From Isochrysis galbana (Eukaryota > Haptophyta > Isochrysidales > Isochrysidaceae): 64,000 nt of DNA. How positions within the stretch are numbered: position 1 is the first letter of the stretch; each line of letters starts with the position of its first letter. Made by a program: the position numbers and the translations under genes. This document shows, piece by piece, positions 1 through 12,012 of the stretch. The stretch is from NCBI GenBank assembly GCA_018136815.1, contig CM030938.1, positions 360,247 through 424,246 on the forward strand. The letters run 5' to 3'. The notes beneath the pieces were generated by a model. The model saw only the letters and a list, made by a program, of their open reading frames with translations. It had not been told where the DNA came from and did no database searches.

Positions 1-3000
1 CAGGTGCTGGATGGCAGTGAGACATCGAGCCAAGACGCCGCGCTCTCTCGGAATCCGTTGCAGCACGAGGCCACCCTCGTCCAAACCAATCCGAGCACGG
101 CGCAGCAAGCTGACCCGCGGATGCTGTCGCAGGGTCGGCTCCCGCACACCGGCAATTCGGGTTGTGCAGGGATGCCACCGAAAGGCCCCGGCTTGGTTGG
201 CGGCAATGCGCCTAACTCGATGTACTCTATGAATCCACTCTTGAGGAGCGGCCAGTCTGGTGGAGGGTCATGCGACCCACGCCGCATGGGCCCCAGCGGC
301 CCAACTGCACCTGCCATTTGCGTGACGTACACGAACAACCCGCTGATGGTGGCGGCCGGCCAGGCGGAGGATCATGCGAACCTCACGGCATGGGCCCCGG
401 CGGAATGAGTGAGCCGGCCAACAGCGCTTTGAACTATCACAACCCGCTGATGATGCCTGGAGGCCAGCATGGTGGAGGGTGGTGCGGCCAGCACGACATG
501 GGCCCATCGGCGCAAATTCGCCGACTGCCGACAGCGCGATGAACTCAAACAACCCACTCGTGAGCGGCAATCAGCCTGACGGAGGGTCGTGCGGCCCCCT
601 CGGGATGGGCCCCAGCGGTGTGGACGCGCCCACCAGAGCGCAATCAACTCGAACAACTCGTGTATGTGCGGTGGCCAACCTGGCGGGGGGACGTGCGATC
701 CACAGGGCATGGACCCCTGCGGCGCGAGCGCGCCCGCCAACAGCGCGATGAACTCTAACAACCTGCTGATGATGCTGGAGGCCACCCTGGCGGAAGGTCG
801 TGCGGCCCGCACGGCATGGGCCCCGGCGGCCCGAATGCGTCTGCCGACAGCGCGATGAACTCGAACAACCCGCTGATGAGCGGCAATCAGCCTGGCGGAG
901 GGTCGTGCGAACCGCATGGCATGGGTCCCAGCGGTGTGAACGCGCCCGCCAATAGCGCGATGAACTCTAACAATCTACTGATGATGCCTGGAGGCCAGCC
1001 CGGCGGAGGGTCGTGCGGCCCATTCGGCATGGGCCCCAGCGGTGTGGACGCGCCCACCAAGAGCGCGATGAACTCGACCAACCCGCGTATGTGCGGTAGC
1101 CAGCCTGGCGGGGGGTCGTGCGATCCACAGGGCATGGACCCCGGCGGCGCGAGCGCGCCCGCCAATAGCGCGATGAACTCTAGCAACCTGCTGATGATGT
1201 CCGGAGGCCACCCGGGCGGAGGGTCGTGCAGTCCACATGGCTTGAGCCATGGCGGTGCACGCGCGTTTACCGACGGCTCGATGTACTCGACAATACACTC
1301 ACTCACATGAATGGCTCAGCCCCCGGCGGTCCGTCTGGTATGCCGCCTGCGGACCATGACACTACATACAACATGATTGCGCACAACCGGATGCTCATCA
1401 ATGACCCGATGGAAAATGCCAACATGTACTTCACGCCAACAGTGCCGATGGTGCCCGTGCCCGCCGACGGTACTAGTTCTGCACCGTCCGACGTAATGCT
1501 AATGTCCAGCCTGGGCATGCCGATGCAGCAGAATTTACTCCCGACACTCCCGCTCATCTCCAAGAATGCGGGCGAAGGGTTGCCCGAGGCGTTCTGGCAC
1601 GGGTCGGCCGAGGAGCGCGCTCAGCAGGTCATCGACCATGGCCTCGCAGCCACCGACAAGCCCCTCTTCCCAGTCGCGCCCGAGTGACCTCTCCGAGCCG
1701 CGCCCACGGATGCAGCAGGCGTATCTGGCGTCAATCGTCGATGCCTTCCCAGGGAGCGTTCCGGACTCGGGCAGCGAAGATGACACGCCCCTCGACGTCC
1801 CTCAGGAAGATCCGAATGAGGCGCCGAGGAGCGCGTCTTCCGCAACTGGGTGAAGTCTCTTGGACTCAAGCTGAACCTGCAGGACCTCTACAATGACTCA
1901 TGCACGGGCGTTGTACTCCTAAAGGTGATGGACAGGCTGGAGCCAGGTTGCGTTGACTGGGCGAAGGTTGATGGTACGCCCAAGAACGACTTTGTGAAGA
2001 TGGCGAACTGCAACCACGCCGTGGATGTCGCTCGGCAACTAGGCTGCAAGCTAGTCGGCATCGCAGGCTCCGACATCGCAGCCGGGTCACCGAAGTTGAC
2101 GGGCTCAATTTGGTGGCAGCTGATGCGAAAGGACTTCTTGCAGTTCATTGACGAGCTTGGCATGCAGCAGGAGCATGTACTAGCGTGGGCCAACGCCCAG
2201 GTGGCGTCCACGGGTTGCGACATTCAGCTCTCGCGCTTCGGGGATCCCGAGATCAAATCGGGAGTTTTCTTATTGCAACTGATGTCGGCGGTCGCGCCCG
2301 AAGCGGTCAATCCAGACATGATCAAGCCGGGTCTCTCGCCCTTTGACCAGCAGCTGAATGCCAAGCTCGCCATCTCAACGGCGCATAAGATGGGGGCGCG
2401 CGTCTTTTGTGGCTGGCAAGACATTATTGAGGCACGGCCGAAGCTGATGCTTTCCATGATGGCTGCGGTTATGGCTATTGCCTTCCAGAAGCGGGCGACG
2501 ACGAAGCAGGACGTGCTCAACCAGGTCGCACGATCCCAGCCACGACCATCTCTACCTCGTGCTGCGTCCTCCGTCGCCTCCATTCTCTCGGTCACCTCAG
2601 CGCCATTTTCAAGGAATGGCTCCATCGCAAGGAGCGGGTCCATGGTGAGGAAATCCCCAGACCAGGTCGTCGCAGCCATGCGCAACGAAATCAAATCCGA
2701 GCTGGAAGAGGAGTCTATCATGCCAAACTCCAAGCCAAATTCGAAGCTGGATCGCCTCTTCGCCGCGTTACCCAGTCTGCCAAACCCATTCGGGAACCGC
2801 AAGGGCGCTCAAGTCGAGCCAATGCGCAGCCCCGACACAGGCCTCAAGCTGTACGTCCCCGAGAGTCCCCACGCTATGAAGCAGGCTCAGATACGCAGCG
2901 CTCGTAAGTCACCGCCAACATCGCCCAGGCTCGATGCAGACCGGTTCGTCTTCAACCAAATCTCGAAACCCCATGCGCTGCCTCCCGTGCCAGCGCCGCT

Positions 3001-3136
3001 CGGCACTCCACCGCCTGCCACGCCGCGTGGCGGCGCGCCGTATGCGCCCGGGCAGGGCGATGCGGAGCAGATGACGCCAAGAGATGCAGCACTCGCGCGT
3101 GCCCGCGCGGCGCGGGGCGCCGCCGTCCGCGTCTAA
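1..3136 (+). CDS. Fimbrin/plastin-like protein, 5'-partial, CH3-CH4 pair behind a long repeat
   Basis: Actin-bundling family member, cytoplasmic by family knowledge. The end at 1829-2500 reads as two consecutive calponin-homology domains. CH-a starts EERVFRNWVKSLGLKL and contains the NCNHAVDVARQLG and LVGIAGSDI segments. CH-b contains the FGDPEIKSGVFLLQLMSAV and NAKLAISTAHKMGARVF segments. The order and spacing match CH3-CH4 of fimbrin. A ~130-residue Ser/Pro-rich tail follows to the stop at 3134-3136. Upstream lies a Gly/Met/Asn/Cys-rich tandem repeat (listed separately) that runs to the window edge, so the start and any CH1-CH2 are outside. The frame changes between 1627 and 1829. A phase-0 intron at 1628-1715 (CAG|GTCATC ... 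ATGCAG|CAG) removes the in-frame TGA at 1685. A second change near 1821-1829 may be another short intron (for example 1737-1828) or a one-base error. The CH assignment is firm; the linkage to the repeat is inferred from frame continuity and shared strand. Confidence 0.8.
200..1300 (+). repeat. Coding tandem repeat, 105/108-bp unit (35-36 aa), about 10 copies
   Basis: Units anchored on ATGAACTCNAACAAC start near 220, 325, 429, 539, 643, 748, 855, 960, 1068, 1173 and a degenerate one at 1281. Spacing is 104-108 bp. Each unit encodes about 35 residues built as NSNNPLM..G.QPGGGSC, then PxGMxPxG, then AP(A/T)NSAM. Units of 105 and 108 bp alternate, so length varies by one codon. Units of 104 and 107 bp break the frame: the open frame moves 1-3-2-1-3-2 along the array, always in the direction of one missing base. 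The missing bases sit in short homopolymers (CCCC to CCC near 510, AA to A near 633, CC to C near 775). This fits uncorrected assembly errors better than neutral decay. Confidence 0.85.
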
Positions 3137-3139
3137 GGA

Positions 3140-4608
3140 GAGGGAGGAGCGGGGGCGGAGACCCCCTCCCCCCCCTTGCGGCCATTGGACGCTCTCCCGC
3201 TGCAACGCCTAGCATGGCGGAGTCCACTACCAGTGGACCAGGCGATCCCCACAGGAGCTCCTGCCACGACTTCGTCGCTGCGAACCCGCGTCCATCACGC
3301 GTGCCCCACAGGCTCTACCACACACACCCCTCGTTCTTTTGCTACGACCCGGGCGGCGCGCTGCCCCCCCCCCTCTCCACATAGGACTTCCACAACTACA
3401 TGGTAGTACTCCTACTACTAATACTACTTGTGCCGGCCCCTTCTACATCTGTCTGCCTGTGAACACACTCGTGATTGCTTTTCCTCTTTTTCTTCATGTT
3501 CACAACCCCCCACCCTCCCGTTCTTTTGTATCGATCGATCGCCACACATCCCCACTCGCCGCGCGATGTACTCGAACCCTCTCTTCAGAGAGAGGGTTGG
3601 TCGCGAGCATGATGGTTCGATGGTCGATGGTTGTGGCATGTAACATGTAACATGTAGCACTAGTACTCTAGTATAATAGTTGACTAGATTTGCTTTTTGT
3701 GAAGCGGGGCCGGTCAAGGCAAGAGGTGGGCACACAGGCCGGCGTGGAGCGTGGAGGTGGAGGTGGAGGCTCACGGTCACAAGCTGATGGAGAGCCACCG
3801 CAAGACCCTACGGCCAAGGATTTTACTTCTTACACCTAGAGCCTACTTTAGAGAGCGCGTGGCGTGACTTTTCCCCAGCGGCTCCCCCCGTGTCTTCCCT
3901 TTCCCGAAACTTTCCTGTTGTGGGCAGGGGAGATCACGGGCGGCTGTCGTGCTCGATGCGCCGGGGGAGAGCGCATCCGCTTCTCTTTTCCCTCTCTCGT
4001 AGGTTCCGTTTGCCCACCACGAGGGGGAGCGAGGCAGATTGAACGATTTGCCCACGGAAAACTCATGACACCGAGTGAGGTCGCCTTTCGAGCCGAACGC
4101 CCACAGTGAGCGAGCGGAGTGCTCGGAAGTCGGGGGGGAGAATGCAGCCGATCTCTGATCTCCGTCGACCTGTGAGGGAGCTCCGCTCAGGTTCGACGAG
4201 ATCGTTTCAGGGAGATCGTCTGAGTCGAGATATGTTTCAAAACGTCATTGGAAGCTACCATTAAACAACTCAGCTCGCGAAGGTGCCGCAGAGATCACGA
4301 TCTGGTCATGGTGGATAGCGAGAGCTCGAGCTGATCTCGGCCGGCCCGCGCGCACCTACCGCTCGGAGACGGCGGTTGGCCGACTCGCATTTTCCCCCCC
4401 AGGGAAGTGGGACTGACACTGAGTGCAAACGGTGGCTCGTCTTTTTCATCTCCCCGCGAGGTGGGAGCTGCGGGGTGTTGGGGGGCGGGGGAGATGAAGC
4501 CCGCGGGGGGGGCCGGGGCCGGTGATTGGGGGAGGAAGAGGGGCGAGGGGAGTCCTTCGGGTGAAGCTCGGCGCTGCTCAGGGGGCTGCCGCAACAGAGA
4601 GCAGAGGA
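3140..4608. other. Intergenic region, no gene seen
   Basis: Probable 3' UTR of the fimbrin-like gene, then AT-richer low-complexity sequence, including GTAACATGTAACATGTAG at 3641-3658 and a GGAGGTGGAGGT run near 3750. It ends in a G-rich stretch (4440-4560) before the next gene. No domain-like ORF on either strand. Confidence 0.5.
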
Positions 4609-6766
4609 ATGGCCGCCCAGGAGCGGGCGGAAGGTGGGTGCTCGACACCGAACAGGGCCAACATGCTTGACACCGCGCTCGAGACCGCAGAATGGGCTTC
4701 CTCCATGCTTCGCCGACGCGAGCCCACCGGTCTCCTCTTCATAGAGAAGCTCCGGCGGCAGCTCGGCTTCCTTTCACCGCTCGCGCTCCTCCAGATCTGC
4801 TGCCTGTACACCACGGTCTTGATCAAGCTGGGCTCGAGTTTATGGTATTTCCATTGCGGATGCCTTGCCCTCTTTACCGCCACCATGACCATCGGACTCA
4901 CCTCTTGCCTTGAACGGCCCCGCTTCAATTTTGGGATGAGCGCTGAGTACGCCATGATGACCTTTGGCCTTATCATTGCCTCACACACGGTGCTGCTCAA
5001 CCTCCACGCTCTCTTCCAGCCGGACCAGGCGGCACAGAGCGCGCAGCTTGTTGACTCCTTCTTCTCCTACCTGATGATCAATCACGGAGTCTTCTGGGCA
5101 GTCTCCCCATGTCCATCCCCTACTCGCATCTCGTGGCTGTGGGTCTTCCTTGCATGCAGCTTCTCCGATGCCCTCTGTCACGCTTACCTGCTCGAGGCCA
5201 ACGCGCTCATCTGGATACTCCGTGGACCGGTGGTGCTCTGTATGAGTGCGGTTTTCGGTCGACTTGGGGTCATGTTTGTCCTTGCTCGGAGCGCAAAGCT
5301 CGAGGGAACCATGGGAGATCTACGTGTCGCCCTCGACACCAATTTCTCCAGTGTCAAACAGCTGGTGGACGTCGAGAACATTGCGCGGGCTTGGGAGCGA
5401 GGCCCACTCGTCAGCATCAACTCGTACTCGACTATGGCGGCCATTCTTGTGAGTTGCCTTCATGCGGCTTCTATGGTCTTCTTCAACGAGGCTGTCCTCA
5501 TGCAGGTGGGTATGTTGCAGACGCTTATCTTCATCGGGCCTTGGTTCTTGAGATATTTTCATACCCGACTGAACTCCGGCTTTTCTCGCCTCGCCGTCTT
5601 TCTTTGCCCGGTCCTGTATCCGCTTCGGGCGCTGAGAGATATCGGCGACATTGCCGCGTGGCTCGGTAGCAAGTCGAACGTTGGCTGGTGCAATGCCGAG
5701 GTTTCAACAACCGAAGGCATCACATTAGCGACCTCCACAAACCCAGTGTCCTGCAACCACTTCACCCTCTTGGAGCTCTCAGAGCCCATCATGGAATGGT
5801 CAATCGAGCCATACCTTGATTTCGCCCGGGGTCTCGTTGCTGCCACATTGCCCCTTCCCCAATGCGGCGGCAGACATCTGTGGCGGGTGTTGCCCTGAGT
5901 GCTTTCACACGAGAACTTCGGCGTGGGCTCATAGTCTCAGGGAACATACCAGCTGAGGTGGTCATGGGTGCTGCGCTACGCGGAGTCGTCACAGTTTTGA
6001 TGGCCGCGCTCGTGGTACGCTCCTCGCTTGTAATAGCCTGCCGCCGACCGGGCATTCACGGACTAGCATTCGTCCCAGTGCGCAACTGTGAACCTGGACC
6101 ACCCTCAACTGGGAATGAAATCTTCTTACTAACGGTGCCCATGCGTTACTGCCGTAGGCGCGGTTTACGGTTCACACTGCGATGGCCGGCTGCTGGCAGC
6201 GCGCACGCATTATGGCCGAGTTTGAGTTGACGCGCAAGGAGCAGTTAAGATCACTCGCGGCTCACGAGCTTCGCAAGGCTATCGCTCGAAATGTTGTCGA
6301 TGGTTATTCCGGGGCCGAAAGCGGAAATCTGCTTCACTCTTCGCTGGTGCGTCGTTCATCAACTTCACGTCCCCTGACGTCCACGTCGTTTGGAATCTCT
6401 AATTTGACCTCGCGATCGTCAAGCTCTTTCTCCACCGACTCCGGGCGCACATTCCACCGTGCGTGCAGTATCACACGCCAAGATTCTGATATGTCCAAGA
6501 GCTCCCGTACACAAGACGAGGTCCGCTTTGATAAGCCTGCTGAGGGGGCTGGGCGAGCAGAAGCCATGTACCGAACACGGCGGTCACGGCCTCCCTCTTT
6601 TCAGCCCCCGTCAAAGCCTGGGCTTTGGGAGGTATTTCTGCATGAAGATGTCGTAAAGAATGCTGTGATCTACATGATACCGTTCGTCGTCCTTCTTTTG
6701 GTCACCATGATGCAAGAAGCTCCGCTAGTTAACCAAGGCAATCGAAGCCATGCAAATATTGGCTGA
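4609..6766 (+). CDS. Unknown multi-pass membrane protein, frame broken or intron-containing
   Basis: The ATG at 4609 (or 4663) opens a 430-codon frame to 5898 with about six to seven hydrophobic segments, for example around LSPLALLQICCLYTTVLIK, YAMMTFGLIIASHTVLLNL, WLWVFLACSFSDALCH and LQTLIFIGPWFLRYF. The frame then moves to 5862-6030 (another hydrophobic span, LRGVVTVLMAALVV) and to 6158-6766. The last part is Ser-rich and basic and ends with a hydrophobic segment, NAVIYMIPFVVLLLVTMMQ. The second change is well explained by a phase-0 intron ending CCGTAG at 6157, with a donor at 6015 (GTACGC) or 6030 (GTAATA). The first change (near 5862) looks like one missing base. I do not recognise the family. 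Codon usage and hydrophobicity continue across the breaks, so I treat it as one gene. No signal peptide is obvious. Confidence 0.6.
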
Positions 6767-7050
6767 CCTGTGGGGCTCGTGAATGCATCGGGGGTAGGCT
6801 GACAGGTATTTGTCGTCGAGGAGTCCGAGACAAAGTAAGTGAGATCTTGCAGCTAGTAGCTGATTGAGTTGAGTAGGGCCATGACGGCCCATCTTCTGAG
6901 CGTCACACAAGTCGCCAAATTCAAGTTGATGGTCGCGAGAGAGTGCGCCCGGATGCAATGGCGACCACGATATATGCTAGGGCGGTCTAACAGGGATTTT
7001 TTATGAGGGGTGCGAAAATGGCCATCTAAGAAATGAGGAAATTTGAGGAT
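6767..7050. other. Intergenic region with a dispersed-repeat terminus
   Basis: No gene seen. At 6978-6995 a variant of the terminal motif GGGCGGTCAAACAGGG (here GGGCGGTCTAACAGGG) starts a block (to ~7125) whose order of short words (TTTTTTA, AAAATGGCCATCT, AAAGTTCCCAATAC, GGCCCATT) is repeated at 12545-12735. It is therefore the left end of a dispersed element. Confidence 0.5.
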
Positions 7051-7189
7051 TTTTTAGTAGCGAAAGTTCCCAATACACCAACAGCAAGCGCACATATGCA
7101 GTATCCAAGGCCCATTAGGACCCAGCCCCCCCCCCCCCGGGCCCCCACCCGCACAACAAAACCTAACCAAATACTGACAAAAGACGCTA

Positions 7190-7640
7190 AAGTTGCAAAG
7201 GGCTAAAACCCTCAACTTCAAATCGAGACCGGGCGCGGTGCGTGCGCGTTTTCGACGGTCCATCCAGATGAGGGCCCCGCCTGATACCAATACCAAATAC
7301 ACAGGGGCCACCAAGATAATCACGCCAATCGGGCAGGCCTTGCGCCGAGACCTCGTCGAAATCAGCTATCCGCGGAGCCCATTGGACGTCGGACGTCTCC
7401 GAGGGAGGTCCGAAGAGCTCACCTTCGAACTGATGCCGGGCGCGATGCGTGCGCGTTTTCGGCGATCCATCCAGATGCCAGATGCGGGGGGGGGGCCGCC
7501 AGACACCAAATACGCAAGGGCCACCTGGACAGTCACGCCAAAAGGGCAGGCCGCGCCGAAACCTCGTCGAAATCAGCCATCCGCGGAGCCCATTGGACGT
7601 CGGCGTCGGACGTCTCCGAGGGAGGCCCGGAGAGCTCAAC
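7190..7640. repeat. Two copies of a ~201-206-bp satellite-like unit
   Basis: The word CGCGTTTTCG recurs at 7246 and 7452, followed in both copies by TCCATCCAGATG, a G-rich run, GACACCAAATAC and GTCGAAATCAGC. The same unit occurs three times in tandem at 56660-57120. The minus strand is open across both copies (7187-7639), because the unit is close to a multiple of three. Confidence 0.8.
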
Positions 7641-7954
7641 TTATTCGAACTGATCCCCCTCCCCGATCATCCAAAGAAGGAATCGGGGAGAGGGGAAGCG
7701 GATGGTGGTAGGATAGGGAGGGTAGTTAGGAGTAGCACCAGCAATCTTCCTCACGCCGTGTAAGTAGCGGCTAGTTTTCTAAGATTTTTTTTGTGCACCG
7801 GGCGCGATGTGCCGTGTGACAAAGTTGATGGATACGTAATAATGTCGCGATTTCAAATCTGAGGCAGTATGATAAAACGTTTTATAGCGCATGGTTTATT
7901 TATTTTTATTTCTGCAAGACCGTATTTTTACTAATAAGTAATGAGATCCTTTTT

Positions 7955-8870
7955 CAACCTACTTTTATAAGTGGGGGTCAATGGGGGCCTCGCGCCCCCC
8001 TCTCTCCATTGCGGACACCCCCCGGGGTGGGCCCGTACATTCAACCCCAGCCCCTGCCCTCTGGCAGGGGCAGGGCACTCATCAATACAGCCCAGACCCC
8101 TAGTGGGCGCGGGCCGCGAGCCGCACTCCCAGGCCCGCATGGGCCTGCTCTCGTACTGACTCCCCCCCCATCCCTGGTCGCCAGGCAGACAGGGACCTCC
8201 GGGCGGCACCCAAGGCCAGCGAGGCGAGCGAGGGAGAGGCAGGGGGGGCCAGGGGCTGAGCCCCAGCCTCCACTGCCCCTGAGCTGCCCTTGCTGGCCCT
8301 CTGGGCGCCCCTGAAGGACCTCTGAGAGCAGGCCATGGCGCGCCGCATGGCGACGCGCCGCAGGGACCGGGGCGGAAGAGAATGGAACGAGGGAGAGGGG
8401 GGGATTTGCACCCCCCCGATGGAGTGTGGTGAGAAACGAGCCCCGTTTGCGTTAGCAAACGGGCGAAGGGGGGCGGCTGGCGACAGGAGAGGCGAGAAGA
8501 AGGGAGTGGCTCAAGACGTCCCTGTGGCAGGTATAGGGGGGCGCAGACATTTATTTCTTCGAGGACCGCTCGCGGCGCGAGCTGTAAGGGCCGTTCTCCT
8601 TTTTTGACGAGAGGTTCCTCCCCCCCCCCCGGTGCTTTTTCCCGGAGAGTCGGCCGGCGTCGACCGGACCGCCTCAATGGGTTTTCCCTCATTTTAACTT
8701 GTGGGGAGTTAGAATGGGAGCCGGGGGCCTGCGAGGGGGGAGATGTGGAAGGGTGCATAGGAGTATGTATCTGTGACAACAGCACGCGCCATGGTGTACG
8801 GGCAGGTGCGCTGAGGGCTGTCGTGTTAGTACCGGGCTAGTGAGAGTAGTGGTACTAATGCTCAGATAGA
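7955..8870 (-). repeat. Dispersed ~0.9-kb element, copy 1
   Basis: This block is the reverse complement of 39990-40920, with the same order of landmarks. These are a GGGGTGGGCCCGTACA end, a GGCAGGGGC palindrome, a purine/pyrimidine-rich middle, CGTCGACCGG / CGGCCGACTCTCCGGG, and an end with CTAGTGAGAGTAGTGGTACT. The minus strand carries a long frame (7931-8785), also open in copy 2, so the family may once have coded, but I recognise no domain. A more diverged relative lies at 41840-42605. Confidence 0.75.
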
Positions 8871-8879
8871 TTGTTGTAG

Positions 8880-9699
8880 TAATGAGATCCTTTTTCGTAT
8901 TCCTTTCTAAACCCCGTCACGAAACACCAAACACTCATGAAGGAAAAAAGTGCACACACACGTGCGAGCGGCCTGAAGACGGAGCATGGAAGCCATGCGC
9001 CATGCGTATGATTGCGGGTGGTTACATGCACATGCGTCAATGGCATCAACATACTACTATTATATTGTAATATTCAGTATTATTGTAAACGGACTATGGA
9101 CATTTGATGGCTCAACTTGAATTATGTCCGATCTTCGACGGAACGTGACCTAACTAATAGCTCATAAGTAGTATCAAAAAGCCTCATGCCACATGCAGGC
9201 GCTGCTGATACTCAACACTCAACACAACATTGGCAAGTATGTATGTATATGTGCCGACGCTCGACAGTCGACAGGGGTGTCCCAAGCGCCACTAGTGGCA
9301 GCGGAGTTAGCTCTCGGTGCTAATATTAAGCTCACGGCACCATAACATTTCCCACGCGTATGCACATTTGCGATTGATGAAAGTCTACAAACAATCTTTA
9401 GTGTACAAACAAGCGCGCGTGCTCTCGAGTCTCTCGACCGCTTAGCACTAGAGTAGTGCATGTTCTATGATCGTCTATGTTGCAGACGGGTCGACAATAA
9501 CGGCAGAGAGGGGTGAGGGCGGGAGAGCATGACGTTGCGAAAGGTGGGGCATTTAGAGAGACGTCGATCGGTCTCGAGTGCAACACCTTGTGACGAAAGA
9601 AACAGAAGAAGATGCAAGAAACGAGTGGAGAAAACTCTCCCCACCCATGGAGAAAGTGTACTGGACACGCATCGCGCATAGAAAGCGTTGGCCAAAAAA
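8880..9699. other. Intergenic region downstream of the ammonium transporter
   Basis: AT-richer sequence with no gene I can support. It should contain the 3' UTR of the minus-strand ammonium transporter, just below 9700. Confidence 0.4.
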
Positions 9700-11283
9700 T
9701 CACCGGAAAGCGTGGACGCGGCGCCAACGTATTTGGAGGGTGTCAAGGCCGCCGATCTCAACTTCCTCGCTAACACGAAGCAAATGGCAAACACGGAGAA
9801 GCCAGAAGAGCCCGGACGCGAGGCCGCCCACCCACAGGATGATCATGATGATGGCAACCACTTGTGCAGCGAACAGCATACCGCATCCGTAGACAATGCC
9901 ACAGTAGCTTGAGGCCTCTGATCCGTCATCCCAAGCCATCGACGTGTATGCAGGGTAGGCGAACAATCCCACCGCGAGAAGTCCCCAGATCCCGCACACT
10001 CCATGGATAGCAACTGCACCTAACGGATCGTCGATGCGGAGCTTGAGCAACAAATAGCTCGACCAGATGCATAGGAAGCCTGCGACGCAGCCGATGACAA
10101 ATGCTGCCCAGGGCAAAAGGTATGCTGCCCCTGCCGTCACGCCCACCAGACCAGCGAGTATGCCATTGCAGCAGCTTGAGAGGTCGTACACTTTGGTGAC
10201 GATTCGCTCGAGGAGCACGGCAGAGAGTCCGCCACCTGCGGCCGCAAGCGTGGTGCACATAGCAGAGCGTGCCATTATCGTGCCTTTGCCCTCGCCGACG
10301 ATGCCCATAGTCGAGCCTGAGTTAAATCCGTACCATCCCATCCAAAGGATGAATGTGCCCAACACAACAAGTGGTGCCGAGTTGCCAGGCATCGGGACAA
10401 CATCACCGTTCGCCTCGAATCGGCCGATGCGCGGCCCCATAAAGAACGTACCACAAAACGCCGCAATGCCGCCCGTCATGTGAACCACGCCCGAGCCAGC
10501 AAAGTCAAGAGCGCCCCCAAGGATGGTTAGATCCTTAGACCTGGAGTAGCCACCGGCAAGGAACCCGTTGTCACACCACAACCAGTGTACGACCACCGGA
10601 TAGATGATTGACGTAATGACGAGGGTGTAGATGATATAAGCCTGGACTTGAGCTCTCTCGGCGACGGCGCCGGACACGATGGTCGAGGCGGCTGCAGCGA
10701 AGCCGTATTGAAACATCCACCTCGCCATGGTGTAGCCATCGGCTTGGGATTCCACCGAGCCCCAGCCAGCCGCAAAGAAACCCTGAGGTCCCTGTGTCGC
10801 AGTCCCAATAAAGACGTTGCCCGAGGGAGATCCCGAGTCGCCGAACGCGGCACCGGAGCCTATTCCCCACCAGAAGAGAGCGCTGATGCACGAATCGAGC
10901 ATATTTTTCAGCAAGATGTTCTTCACGTTCTTCGCACGCACACTGCCTGCCTCCACAAGTGCGAATCCTACCTGCGCAAACGGGGCGGGATACAACCAGT
11001 CAGGCAAGAGGCAGCCAGAGTGTGGCGTGGGCGGGAAGATCGCTGCGGGCAGCCTGAATCAGCGATCAAAAAGGGCTGGTCGTGGTCTGGCAAAGCCGGT
11101 TGAGCGCAGCGCTGCCAGGATGCGTGGTGAGGGGGGGGGGGGTTGCAGGTGCAGGAGCGGGCGGACCTGCATGAAGAAGACGAGGGTGCCGAGGGAGACG
11201 AGGAAGAAGGCGTCGATGTTGCGCAGCGCCGCCGTCTGCCGTGCGAGCTCCTCCGCGACCGCGAGCGTAAAGTTGGCCGACAT
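9700..11283 (-). CDS. AMT: Ammonium transporter (AMT/Mep/Rh family), two exons
   Basis: Takes up ammonium across the plasma membrane. Exon 1 is 11283-11167 (39 codons, MSANFTLAV...FFMQ) and exon 2 is 10971-9700, giving about 462 residues, normal for the family. The intron 10972-11166 is phase 0 (ATGCAG|GTCCGC ... TTGCGCAG|GTAGG) and restores the family sequence FFMQ-VGFALVEAGSV. The AMT signature DFAGSGVVHMTGG lies at about 195-207. The two pore histidines are H203 (in GVVHMTGG) and H362 (in GAVAIHGVCGIWG). CCNGILAGLVGVTAG at about 306-320 is also typical. About eleven hydrophobic segments are visible. Upstream in transcription sense sits a long CT tract (11576-12012). The gene is intact and is one of the clearest in the window. 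Confidence 0.95.
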
Positions 11284-11575
11284 GTCTGCAGGAGGACGGC
11301 AGAGGGGTGGGAGGGTTGTTCCCCCCCGTCGTGGAGCGGCTTTGGGGGCTCCTCGCTGCTCTAAGAACGAGAGGATCTGCAAGAGAGGGAGTTTGAGAGG
11401 GTTTGCGGCGTTGAGTGGCGGAACAATACTTTATGGGGTGGCGGGGGGGGCGGGAGTGTCCTCCGCGGGGGAGGCGGCGAGCGTGCCGGGCTTCCTGTGC
11501 GGGGGGAGGCGGGGAGAGGGGGCGGGGGGGGGACCTCGAGGGCCGAGATCCGAGAGTGCCGGCCGCCGAGGAGGA

Positions 11576-11664
11576 GGAGAGAGAGGAGGAGAGAGAGAGA
11601 GGAGGAGAGAGAGGAGGGAGAGAGAGGAGAGAGAGAGAGGAGAGAGAGAGAGGAGAGAGAGGGA

Positions 11665-11710
<46 letters not shown>

Positions 11711-11793
11711 GGGAGAGGAGGAGAGAGAGGAGGGAGAGAGAGGAGGGAGAGAGAGGAGAGAGAGAGAGGAGAGAGAGAGAGGAGAGAGAGGGA

Positions 11794-11839
<46 letters not shown>

Positions 11840-12012
11840 GGGAGAGGGAGAGAGAGGAGAGAGAGAGAGGAGAGAGAGAGAGGAGAGAGAGAGAGGAGAG
11901 AGAGGGAGAGGGAGAGAGAGGGAGAGGGAGAGAGAGAGAGAGGAGAGAGAGGGAGAGGGAGAGAGAGGGAGAGGGAGAGAGAGAGAAAGAGAGAGAGGAG
12001 AGAGAGAGGAGT
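11576..12012. repeat. GA/CT microsatellite upstream of the ammonium transporter
   Basis: Almost pure (GA)n with interspersed GGA and GGGA steps, about 430 bp. It lies ~300 bp before the AMT start codon, so the transcribed strand orientation reads CT. All long Arg/Glu or Ser/Leu frames across it are artefacts of the repeat. Confidence 0.95.

Noticed and set aside
7931-8785. 284-residue minus-strand protein
   Set aside because: Lies wholly inside a dispersed repeat, is Pro/Gly/Arg-rich and has no domain. Kept only as a note under the repeat.
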